DNA of 5,262 bases. Source: an uncultured Coriobacteriaceae bacterium. Its GTDB lineage: Bacteria; Actinomycetota; Coriobacteriia; Coriobacteriales; QAMH01. The notes below the pieces were generated by a model. That model ran no database searches. It was not told where the DNA came from and was given only the letters and a program-made list of their open reading frames with translations. This document shows, piece by piece, positions 1 to 5,146 of the stretch (its first letter is position 1; the number at the start of each line of letters is the position of its first letter). The stretch lies in the NCBI GenBank assembly GCA_900544245.1, contig UQUH01000076.1:1-5262 (forward strand), given 5' to 3'. A program made the position numbers and the translations under genes.

Positions 1-1
1 A

Positions 2-469
2 TCTACAATGCGCGGGTTGCGTTTCGTCGCAAAAAGGCCCGCCGATAACGGCTACCTGACCATCGACAAGCCCAAGAACGGCTTCCAGATGACCTTGACC
101 GACCTGGGTCGCGAGGTCATCAAGAAGCGCCTCGAGGCGGAGGACAAGGCCGCCGATGAGATTCTCGCGGGGCTCTCCGACGAGGAGAAGGCGCAGCTGA
201 CGTCGCTGTGCGAGAAGATCTGCCAGACCGCCGAGGACATGGGCGTGGATTACTCCACCATCCAGAAGAAGCGCGGCAAGAAGCTCTGCAAGCGGCATCA
301 CGGCAAGGGCCAGGGGCGCGGGCGCCATCATGGCCATGGACATGGGTGTCATCACGGTTCTCCCCAGTACGTCTTCGTCTTCGAGGGCAATGGGGGATGC
401 AATCACATGCATGGCCACAAGCACCATGGCCACAAGCATCAACACAGCCATTGCCATCAGGGCAAGTAG
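2..469 (+). CDS. MarR-type transcriptional regulator with His/Cys-rich C-terminal tail (5' end outside window)
   Basis: The reading frame is open to the window edge, so the methionine at base 8 is probably internal and the first DNA-binding helices are missing. What remains reads as the end of a recognition helix (STMRGLRF), a winged-helix hairpin (GYLTIDKPKNGFQMTLTDLG) and the long MarR dimerisation helices (EILAGLSDEEKAQL). In known MarR proteins this fold binds palindromic operators as a dimer and usually represses. Numbering from the base-8 methionine, residues 97-153 hold 18 histidines in two clusters (97-116 and 133-150), split by a hydrophobic patch YVFVFE, with Cys at 94, 114, 131 and 149. 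Such tails bind Ni, Zn, Cu or Co in other proteins; metal sensing here is inference. A terminator follows at 495-538. Family call is fairly firm; ligand and targets are unknown. Confidence 0.82.
   Translation, partial: STMRGLRFVAKRPADNGYLTIDKPKNGFQMTLTDLGREVIKKRLEAEDKAADEILAGLSDEEKAQLTSLCEKICQTAEDMGVDYSTIQKKRGKKLCKRHHGKGQGRGRHHGHGHGCHHGSPQYVFVFEGNGGCNHMHGHKHHGHKHQHSHCHQGK
410..439 (+). repeat. 15-bp tandem duplication within the His-rich tail
   Basis: Two adjacent 15-base units (410-424 and 425-439) are identical at 14 of 15 positions. Each encodes five residues, His-Gly-His-Lys-His. The unit length keeps the reading frame, so slippage could change the number of metal-ligand residues without breaking the gene. 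Confidence 0.75.
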
Positions 470-494
470 CGCCAAGGAGTTCTGTGCAGGACAT

Positions 495-538
495 GGCGGG
501 CCGGGAACCTCTCGAGGCTTCCGGTCCGCCTTTCGTTT
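495..538 (+). terminator. Rho-independent terminator after the MarR-type gene
   Basis: The left arm GGCGGGCCGG (495-504) pairs with CCGGTCCGCC (521-530) with one G-T wobble. The stem continues with AA/TT after a single bulged G at 505, and a small inner CCT/AGG pairing lies in the loop. The T-rich run TTTCGTTT (531-538) follows at once. It lies 26 bases past the stop of the regulator gene and separates it from the PPOX-like gene. Confidence 0.8.
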
Positions 539-610
539 GGGTACGGCTCGGGTTCCTTCGGGGAGGCAAGGGCCTCGCGTCGTCTCGTCCCTTTTGTCGC
601 GGTGCCGTTC

Positions 611-616
611 TATACT
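611..616 (+). promoter_or_regulatory. Candidate -10 element for the PPOX-like gene
   Basis: TATACT is a good sigma-70 type -10 hexamer, 40 bases before the start codon. No convincing -35 lies 16-18 bp upstream; the best at 17 bp is TCCCTT (588-593). The promoter may therefore be weak or need an activator. The same hexamer recurs before the gene at 2144. Confidence 0.5.
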
Positions 617-631
617 GCATGCATGCAGTAT
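612..631 (+). promoter_or_regulatory. Perfect 20-bp palindrome, probable repressor operator
   Basis: ATACTGCATGCATGCAGTAT equals its own reverse complement over all 20 bases, centred between 621 and 622. It covers most of the -10 hexamer and the expected transcription start, the classic position for repression by blocking RNA polymerase. Size and symmetry suit a MarR-, PadR- or TetR-type dimer. The MarR-type gene just upstream is an obvious candidate binder, but nothing in the sequence proves it. Confidence 0.65.
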
Positions 632-643
632 CACGACTTCGGT

Positions 644-650
644 AAGGGAG
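644..650 (+). promoter_or_regulatory. Ribosome binding site fixing the PPOX-like gene start
   Basis: AAGGGAG lies six bases before the ATG at 657. It decides the start: the same frame is open back to base 330, but that longer version would overlap the regulator gene and run through its terminator. Confidence 0.75.
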
Positions 651-656
651 CGATCC

Positions 657-1055
657 ATGGAAGAGGTTTACGAGTTTCTGAAGGAGACGGCGCCCACGTA
701 CTACCTGGCCACGGTCGAGGACGGCAATCCTCGGGTGAGGCCCTTTGGCACCATCGACTTGTACGAGGGCAGGCTCTACATCCAGACGGGCAAGAACAAG
801 AAGGTCTATCGGCAGATCCTCGATCATCCCGAGGTCGAGCTCTGCGCATGCGCCGGCCCCAAGTGGTTGCGCGTGACAGGGGAGCTCGTGCCCGATGACA
901 GCGTCGAGGCCAAGAAGCACATGCTCGACAACTACCCCGCCTTGCGTGGCATGTATGACGAGAACGACGACAACACCATCGTCTTGTACTTCAAGAACGC
1001 GACGGCGACCTTCGAGTCCCTGGCAGATGGCTCCAAGCGCACCATCGGTTGGTAG
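657..1055 (+). CDS. Pyridoxamine 5'-phosphate oxidase-like (PPOX-fold) flavin-binding protein
   Basis: A 132-residue protein matching small split-barrel proteins of the PPOX superfamily (the COG5015-like group). The N-terminal helix MEEVYEFLKE is followed by YYLATVEDGNPRVRPFG (residues 15-31), the signature strand pair of the family. Then come LYEGRLYIQTGKNKKVYRQI (35-54), HPEVELCACAG (57-67) and WLRVTGELV (70-78). The length is normal and no signal peptide is present, so it should be a cytosolic dimer. Family members bind FMN, F420 or haem; the short fold often reduces nitroaromatics or quinones, but the substrate here cannot be told. It starts a transcription unit behind a palindromic operator. 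No terminator separates it from the DUF362 gene 69 bases downstream, so read-through is likely even though that gene has its own promoter. Confidence 0.85.
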   Translation: MEEVYEFLKETAPTYYLATVEDGNPRVRPFGTIDLYEGRLYIQTGKNKKVYRQILDHPEVELCACAGPKWLRVTGELVPDDSVEAKKHMLDNYPALRGMYDENDDNTIVLYFKNATATFESLADGSKRTIGW

Positions 1056-1063
1056 GGGAGACC

Positions 1064-1094
1064 TTGACTTGAAGTCCGCTTCAAGGAGTACGGT
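1064..1094 (+). promoter_or_regulatory. MerR-family-type promoter of the DUF362 gene
   Basis: A consensus-like -35 TTGACT (1064-1069) and a -10 TACGGT (1089-1094) are separated by 19 bp, too long for efficient sigma-70 use. The spacer holds a dyad. This overlong spacer plus central dyad is the known hallmark of promoters activated by MerR-family regulators, which untwist the DNA. The -10 ends 30 bases before the DUF362 start codon. No MerR-type gene is in this window. Confidence 0.6.
1068..1085 (+). promoter_or_regulatory. Inverted repeat between -35 and -10 (MerR-type operator)
   Basis: CTTGAAGTCCGCTTCAAG has perfect 7-bp arms (CTTGAAG and CTTCAAG) around a 4-bp centre. It overlaps the end of the -35 hexamer and sits inside the 19-bp spacer, as in mer and related operators. 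Confidence 0.6.
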
Positions 1095-1124
1095 CATCCC
1101 GATTTCCCAAGTGAAAGGAACGTC

Positions 1125-2051
1125 ATGGAAAAGGCAAAGGTCTACTTCACCCGCGAGATAAGCCCCGAAAACGTCGTGCGCATGTATGAGATGCTGGGCG
1201 TCAAGCTACCTGGTAAGGTCGCCGTCAAGGTGCACTCCGGCGAGGAGGGCAACCAGAACTACCTGCATCCCGAGTTCATGCGTCCCATGGTCGAGGAGGT
1301 CGATGGCACCATCGTCGAGTGCAACACCGCCTACGACGGCGCGCGCGACACCACCGAGAAGCACGAGAAGCTCATGGCCGCTCACGGGTGGACCGATTAC
1401 TTCGACGTGGACATCATGGACGCCGATGGCTCCGATCTCGTCTTTCCCATCGAGAACGGACGCGTGCTCAGCGAGAACCTCGTGGGCGGCCATCTGGCAA
1501 ACTACTCGAGCATGCTCGTGCTGTCGCATTTCAAGGGACATCCCATGGGAGGCTATGGCGGCGCGCTCAAGCAGCTTTCCATCGGCTGCGCCTCCAACGA
1601 GGGCAAGGTGAACATCCACACCGGTGGCGCCACGCGCAAGCAAGGCGAGTTCTGGGACAAGCACGCAGAGCAGGATGACTTCCTGGAGGCCATGGCCGAG
1701 GCGGCCGAGACCGTGGTGAACCACTTTGGCAGCAACTTGGCCTACATCAACATAGCCTGCAACCTGTCGGTTGACTGCGACTGCTGTGCCGTCGCCGAGG
1801 ATCCCTGCATGGCCGACATCGGCATCTTCGCCTCCCTCGACCCGGTCGCCATCGACCAGGCATGCATCGATGCCGTGAAGAACTCGGATGATCCGGGCCG
1901 TGATCACCTGCTTGAGCGCATCGATTCCAAGCACGGCACCAAGACCATCGACGATGCCGCGCGGCTTGGTTACGGCACGAAGGAGTACGAGCTCATCGAG
2001 GTTGGTGCTGGCCTTGACGTCGACGGTAGCAGCTTCAGCGTGAGGGATTAA
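1125..2051 (+). CDS. DUF362 domain protein without a ferredoxin domain
   Basis: A 308-residue protein of the DUF362 family. Visible family landmarks are VAVKVHSGEEGNQNYL (32-47), the VECNTAY stretch (64-70), SHFKGHPMGGYGGALKQLSIGCAS (134-157) and a cysteine cluster at 218, 220 and 221 with Cys228. These are followed by DIGIFASLDPVAIDQACID (231-249). Many DUF362 proteins carry a 2[4Fe-4S] ferredoxin insert after the IHTGG region; here that place holds a short helical stretch (GEFWDKHAEQDDFLEAM) and no CxxCxxC motif. The Cys cluster may still bind metal or an Fe-S cluster; that is inference. The biochemical role of the family is unknown. The start is supported by AAAGGA (1114-1119), five bases upstream. 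It has its own MerR-type promoter. No hairpin terminator is seen after the stop. Confidence 0.88.
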   Translation: MEKAKVYFTREISPENVVRMYEMLGVKLPGKVAVKVHSGEEGNQNYLHPEFMRPMVEEVDGTIVECNTAYDGARDTTEKHEKLMAAHGWTDYFDVDIMDADGSDLVFPIENGRVLSENLVGGHLANYSSMLVLSHFKGHPMGGYGGALKQLSIGCASNEGKVNIHTGGATRKQGEFWDKHAEQDDFLEAMAEAAETVVNHFGSNLAYINIACNLSVDCDCCAVAEDPCMADIGIFASLDPVAIDQACIDAVKNSDDPGRDHLLERIDSKHGTKTIDDAARLGYGTKEYELIEVGAGLDVDGSSFSVRD

Positions 2052-2067
2052 ATCCAATATATTCCAT

Positions 2068-2095
2068 GAACGGTATGAAATAATCTGCGAACGGT
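2068..2095 (+). repeat. Direct repeat GAACGGT, copies 21 bp apart
   Basis: GAACGGT occurs at 2068-2074 and again at 2089-2095, exactly 21 bp or two helical turns apart. The second copy ends just before the -10 hexamer at 2097. The position fits a pair of sites for an activator or response regulator on one face of the DNA, but seven-base repeats can arise by chance. Confidence 0.4.
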
Positions 2096-2096
2096 G

Positions 2097-2102
2097 TATA
2101 CT
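2097..2102 (+). promoter_or_regulatory. Candidate -10 element for the DUF1269-type gene
   Basis: TATACT lies 41 bases before the start codon in an AT-rich stretch that contrasts with the GC-rich genes. The hexamer at 17-bp spacing is TATGAA (2074-2079), a poor -35, so activation through the adjacent GAACGGT repeats is possible. Confidence 0.5.
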
Positions 2103-2117
2103 ATGGGTATGCAATAT
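2098..2117 (+). promoter_or_regulatory. Imperfect relative of the 612-631 palindrome
   Basis: ATACTATGGGTATGCAATAT matches the perfect palindrome at 612-631 at 14 of 20 positions when both are aligned on the -10 hexamer. Five matches are the shared ATACT of the -10. The rest include ATGCA and TAT in the right half. It may be a weaker site for the same regulator, or partly coincidence. Confidence 0.3.
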
Positions 2118-2143
2118 GCGTTGCAGAGAATAGGAGCTATGCC

Positions 2144-2758
2144 ATGGAATACGTAACGATGGTAACCTTTCCGGTCGAGAGCCAGGCATACGAGGCGTTT
2201 TCCCACCTCAAGAACAAGCCGGTCACATCGTCTTACACGATTCTCCAGATGGTCATCGTGAAGAACATCGATGGAAACGTCGTGCCCAAGGACGGGTTCG
2301 ATTCGGGTCAGGACACGACGGATGACACCTGGATGGGCGGCCTGCTCGGAGCGGCCGTGGGCATACTCGGCGGCCCCATCGGTATCCTGCTCGGCGGTGG
2401 CGTGGGGTTACTCGCGGGAAGCCTCGTCGACGAGAGCGATGCCGCGGATAACACCTCACTGCTCGCCTACAGCAGTCGCTCGTTGCTTCCGGGGCAGACA
2501 GCCCTCATCGCGCTCGTGCAAGAGGATGATTCCGCGGATTTCGACATGCAGTTCGAGGGCATGGACTGTGCGGTCATGCACTGGGATGCCGCCGAGATCG
2601 CCGATGAGGTCGATCAGGCCGACCAGATCCAGAGGGAGCTCGCCAAGGAGGCCCGCGATAAGCTGCGCGCCCAGCGCAAGGCAGACCGGCACGAGGCCAT
2701 CGAGAAGAAGCGTGCCGAGATCAAGCAGAAGTTCGAGGACTTCAAGAAGAGCCTCTAG
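2144..2758 (+). CDS. DUF1269-type (COG4803-like) envelope/stress protein with glycine-zipper segment
   Basis: A 204-residue protein. Residues 1-45 form an alpha/beta N-terminus (MVTFPVESQAYEAF, YTILQMVIVK) typical of DUF1269-type proteins. Residues 64-95 form a glycine-rich hydrophobic stretch (GGLLGAAVGILGGPIGILLG and onward), a glycine zipper likely to sit in or on the membrane. Residues 105-147 form a second alpha/beta unit (SLLPGQTALIALVQED). The end, about 150-204, is a highly charged helix rich in Lys, Glu and Arg (RDKLRAQRKADRHEAIEKKR), probably a coiled coil facing the cytosol. Relatives are often stress-induced, but no reaction is known. TAGGAG (2131-2136) sits seven bases before this ATG; another ATG at 2139 is out of frame and stops at once. 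It appears to be a single-gene unit with its own promoter and a strong terminator. Confidence 0.75.
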   Translation: MEYVTMVTFPVESQAYEAFSHLKNKPVTSSYTILQMVIVKNIDGNVVPKDGFDSGQDTTDDTWMGGLLGAAVGILGGPIGILLGGGVGLLAGSLVDESDAADNTSLLAYSSRSLLPGQTALIALVQEDDSADFDMQFEGMDCAVMHWDAAEIADEVDQADQIQRELAKEARDKLRAQRKADRHEAIEKKRAEIKQKFEDFKKSL

Positions 2759-2780
2759 AAGCGGATGCTTGCGACAATTC

Positions 2781-2818
2781 CAGGGTGGTTCCCCAGAGGG
2801 AGCCACCCTGTTTTCTTT
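2781..2818 (+). terminator. Rho-independent terminator after the DUF1269-type gene
   Basis: The arms CAGGGTGGTTCCC (2781-2793) and GGGAGCCACCCTG (2798-2810) pair over 13 bp with a single G-T wobble around a four-base loop. TTTTCTTT (2811-2818) follows. It insulates the copper ATPase gene from upstream transcription. Confidence 0.93.
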
Positions 2819-2834
2819 CACGTATCGAATTCAT

Positions 2835-2840
2835 TATGCT
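2835..2840 (+). promoter_or_regulatory. Candidate -10 element for copA
   Basis: TATGCT lies 38 bases before the copA start codon. The only -35-like hexamer at suitable distance (TTTTCT, 2811-2816, 18-bp spacer) lies in the T-tract of the preceding terminator. ATGCTAA at 2836-2842 recurs at 2853-2859, 17 bp on, and AGCATGCT (2850-2857) is a short palindrome; either could be a regulator contact. No CueR-, CsoR- or CopY-like operator is recognisable. Confidence 0.35.
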
Positions 2841-2878
2841 AAGCTCAGGAGCATGCTAAAGACGCGAAAGGGGCGTTC

Positions 2879-5146
2879 ATGCAAAGCACCATACGCTTGG
2901 CCATCGACGGCATGCATTGCGCGAACTGCGCGGCCAGCATCGAGAAGCACTACCGGAATACGCCGGGCGTCATCGACGTCGCGGTGAACCTCGCCAACAA
3001 CACGGGGCAGGTCACCTTCGACACGGACGCGGCGACGGTTGATGACATGCTCCGCGTCTTCGACGACCTCTCGTTCACCGCGGAGCTCATCGACGATGAT
3101 GCCCCGCTGGTTGACGAGGAGCGCCGGGCAAGGGAGGCCGCACGCGCACGGCACGACCGCAACGTCTTCATCACCTCGCTGGTACTCACCATCGTCATCT
3201 TCTGCACAGGCATGCTTCCCGGGGCCCATATGGGCATCGGCGGTGCGCTCGCGTCGTTGTTCGTGTCGAATCCCACGCACGTCCAGGCCATGTTCGCCAC
3301 CAACATCCTCATGCTCGTCCTCACCGTGCCCGTGCAGTTCGGCTGTGGTGCGCGCTTCTACAAGGGGGCGTTCGCATCGCTCAAGAGCGGGTCTGCCAAC
3401 ATGGACGTGCTCGTCGCACTCGGCACCACGATTGCGTTTCTCTTCTCGCTGTGGATTACGTTTCTGCCGGTCGTTCGCGGGGATTGGACGAGCCATGAGT
3501 CGATTGCCATCAACAACGGCATGCCGTACTTCGAGACCTGCGCGATGCTCATCACCTTCGTGCTCCTCGGCAAGATTCTCGAGACGCGCGCGAAGGGGGC
3601 GACCAACCAGGCCATCGAGTCACTCATGAACCTCGCTCCGCCGACAGCCCGGGTCGACCGCGGGGGAGCCGTGGTCGAAATCCCGCTGTCCGCCGTCGCC
3701 ATCGGCGATGTCGTCCTCATTCGTCCGGGCGAGAAGGTGCCCGTCGATGGCGTCGTGATGCAAGGCGCATCGGAGGTCGACGAGTCCATGCTCACCGGCG
3801 AGGCGCTTCCGGTTGCCAAGCGCGAGGGCGACGAGGTGACCGGTGGCACACTCAACACGACGGGTGCGCTCGAGGTGAAGGCCGTGCGCGTGGGCGCCGA
3901 TTCCACCTTGGCGCGCATCGTACGCGCCGTGGAGGACGCACAGGGGTCCAAGGCCCCGGTCCAGCGCCTTGCCGACAAGATCGCGGCCGTGTTCGTCCCT
4001 GCCATCCTCGTCATCGCGGCCATCACCTTCTGCGTATGGTTCTTCTTCGTTCCGCCCAACTCACCTGACGCGCTGTTGCAGCAGGCCCTGCTGCCTGCCA
4101 TCGCCGTGATCGTCGTGGCGTGCCCCTGCGCACTCGGCCTGGCGACGCCCACGGCGCTCATGGTCGGCATGGGCAAGGGCGCGCAGCTCGGCATCCTCAT
4201 CAAGGATGGCGAGGTCCTCGAGCGCGTATGCAAGCTGAGAAACGCCATCATGGACAAGACCGGCACCATCACGCGCGGCGCTCCCGAGGTCATCGCCTGT
4301 GATGTGCCGGCCGACGCGTTGCGCCTGTCAGCCGCGCTCGAGGCGAAAAGCGAGCATCCGCTGGCCCGTGCCGTCGTGCTTTACGCAGCGCGTAGTGGAG
4401 CGCTGGGGGAGGATGTCGCCGTGCAAGAGCCGGGAAGCGAGGGCTTTGCCGTCGCGTTGTCGGCCGCCTTGCCGGAGCCGGAGAGCTTCGAGGCCGTTAT
4501 CGGTTCGGGTGTGACCGGCATCGTCGAGGGGCATGAGGTCTTCGTCGGATCCCGCGTGGTCGTGGACGGCGTCGACATTGGTGGCTTCGACTTTGCCGAC
4601 GCGCCCAAACCCGATGCGCGCGAGACGATCGGGACGCTCGCGAATGAGTATCACGTCGACTCCTACATGGTGACGGGCGATGGGGAAGGCCCGGCCCTGG
4701 CAGTTGCCGAGGCGGTCGGCATTCCCGCCGCACGTGTCTTCTACGGTGTGCGTCCTCTCGAGAAGGCCCAGTGCGTGCGAGACGTGAAGGAGGCTGGTGG
4801 CGAAGACGGCGTCACGGCGTTCGTCGGAGACGGCATCAACGACGCCCCAGCACTTGCCGCAGCCGATGTGGGCATCGCCATGGCATCGGGCACGGATGTG
4901 GCCCTTGACGCCGGAAGCGTCGTGCTCATGCACAATCGCCTGAGCGACCTGGTGGTCGCGTTGCGGCTTTCCAAGGCGACCATGCGCAAGATTCGCCAGA
5001 ACCTTTTCTGGGCGCTCATCTACAACTGCATCATGATCCCGCTTGCCGCCGTGGGCATCTTGGCGCCGGCGCTCGCGGGCGCTGCCATGGCCCTGTCGAG
5101 CGTGAGCGTCGTCTGCAACTCGCTACTGCTCAAGCGCTTCCGCTAG
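2879..5146 (+). CDS. copA: Cu(+)-exporting P-type ATPase (P1B-1 type)
   Basis: A 755-residue membrane pump that exports Cu(I) from the cytosol using ATP. One N-terminal HMA domain (about 3-70) carries GMHCANC with ligands Cys14 and Cys17. About eight membrane segments follow: near 96-116, 138-157, 174-198, 216-232, 370-392, 403-428, 706-726 and 727-750. Actuator motif is TGE (306-308), the transport site CPC (415-417), the phosphorylated Asp459 in DKTGT, SEHP (491-494) in the nucleotide domain, and GDGINDAP (650-657) in the hinge. Tyr715-Asn716 and the M737-x-x-S-S motif mark copper specificity. Oddities: the usual VGN of the ATP site is VGS (556-558); some 30 residues normally before the DG.l.G strand are missing; TGDN is TGDG (599-602). 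GAAAGGGG (2866-2873) sets the start. No chaperone or CsoR gene adjoins it. Confidence 0.95.
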   Translation: MQSTIRLAIDGMHCANCAASIEKHYRNTPGVIDVAVNLANNTGQVTFDTDAATVDDMLRVFDDLSFTAELIDDDAPLVDEERRAREAARARHDRNVFITSLVLTIVIFCTGMLPGAHMGIGGALASLFVSNPTHVQAMFATNILMLVLTVPVQFGCGARFYKGAFASLKSGSANMDVLVALGTTIAFLFSLWITFLPVVRGDWTSHESIAINNGMPYFETCAMLITFVLLGKILETRAKGATNQAIESLMNLAPPTARVDRGGAVVEIPLSAVAIGDVVLIRPGEKVPVDGVVMQGASEVDESMLTGEALPVAKREGDEVTGGTLNTTGALEVKAVRVGADSTLARIVRAVEDAQGSKAPVQRLADKIAAVFVPAILVIAAITFCVWFFFVPPNSPDALLQQALLPAIAVIVVACPCALGLATPTALMVGMGKGAQLGILIKDGEVLERVCKLRNAIMDKTGTITRGAPEVIACDVPADALRLSAALEAKSEHPLARAVVLYAARSGALGEDVAVQEPGSEGFAVALSAALPEPESFEAVIGSGVTGIVEGHEVFVGSRVVVDGVDIGGFDFADAPKPDARETIGTLANEYHVDSYMVTGDGEGPALAVAEAVGIPAARVFYGVRPLEKAQCVRDVKEAGGEDGVTAFVGDGINDAPALAAADVGIAMASGTDVALDAGSVVLMHNRLSDLVVALRLSKATMRKIRQNLFWALIYNCIMIPLAAVGILAPALAGAAMALSSVSVVCNSLLLKRFR

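Noticed and set aside
290..469. His-rich tail as a frameshift or out-of-frame artefact
   Set aside because: The dimerisation-helix sequence continues in the same frame into the His clusters and ends at a stop 25 bases before a good terminator, so the tail looks genuine.
563..576. Small hairpin GAGGC/GCCTC in the region before the PPOX-like gene
   Set aside because: The stem is only five base pairs, is not followed by a T-run and is easily expected in GC-rich DNA.
330..656. Upstream extension of the PPOX-like reading frame to an ATG at 330
   Set aside because: The extension overlaps the regulator gene in another frame, runs through its terminator and promoter region, and resembles no protein. 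The good ribosome binding site and family homology begin at 657.
120..1097. Long - strand open frame across the regulator, intergenic region and PPOX-like gene (325 codons)
   Set aside because: It spans two well-supported + strand genes and a terminator, is low-complexity and Arg-rich, and has no domain.
2105..2110. GGGTAT as a general-stress sigma factor -10
   Set aside because: The hexamer matches the SigB -10, but no GTTTAA-like -35 lies at the right distance, and TATACT just upstream is a better standard -10.
1206..2189. Long - strand open frame opposite the DUF362 gene (327 codons)
   Set aside because: It is a by-product of high GC and codon bias in the DUF362 gene; its translation shows no recognisable domain, while the + strand has clear family motifs.
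3358..4293. Long - strand open frame inside copA (311 codons)
   Set aside because: Its composition is a Ser/Thr/Ala/Pro-rich shadow of copA, and copA is intact with all catalytic motifs on the + strand.
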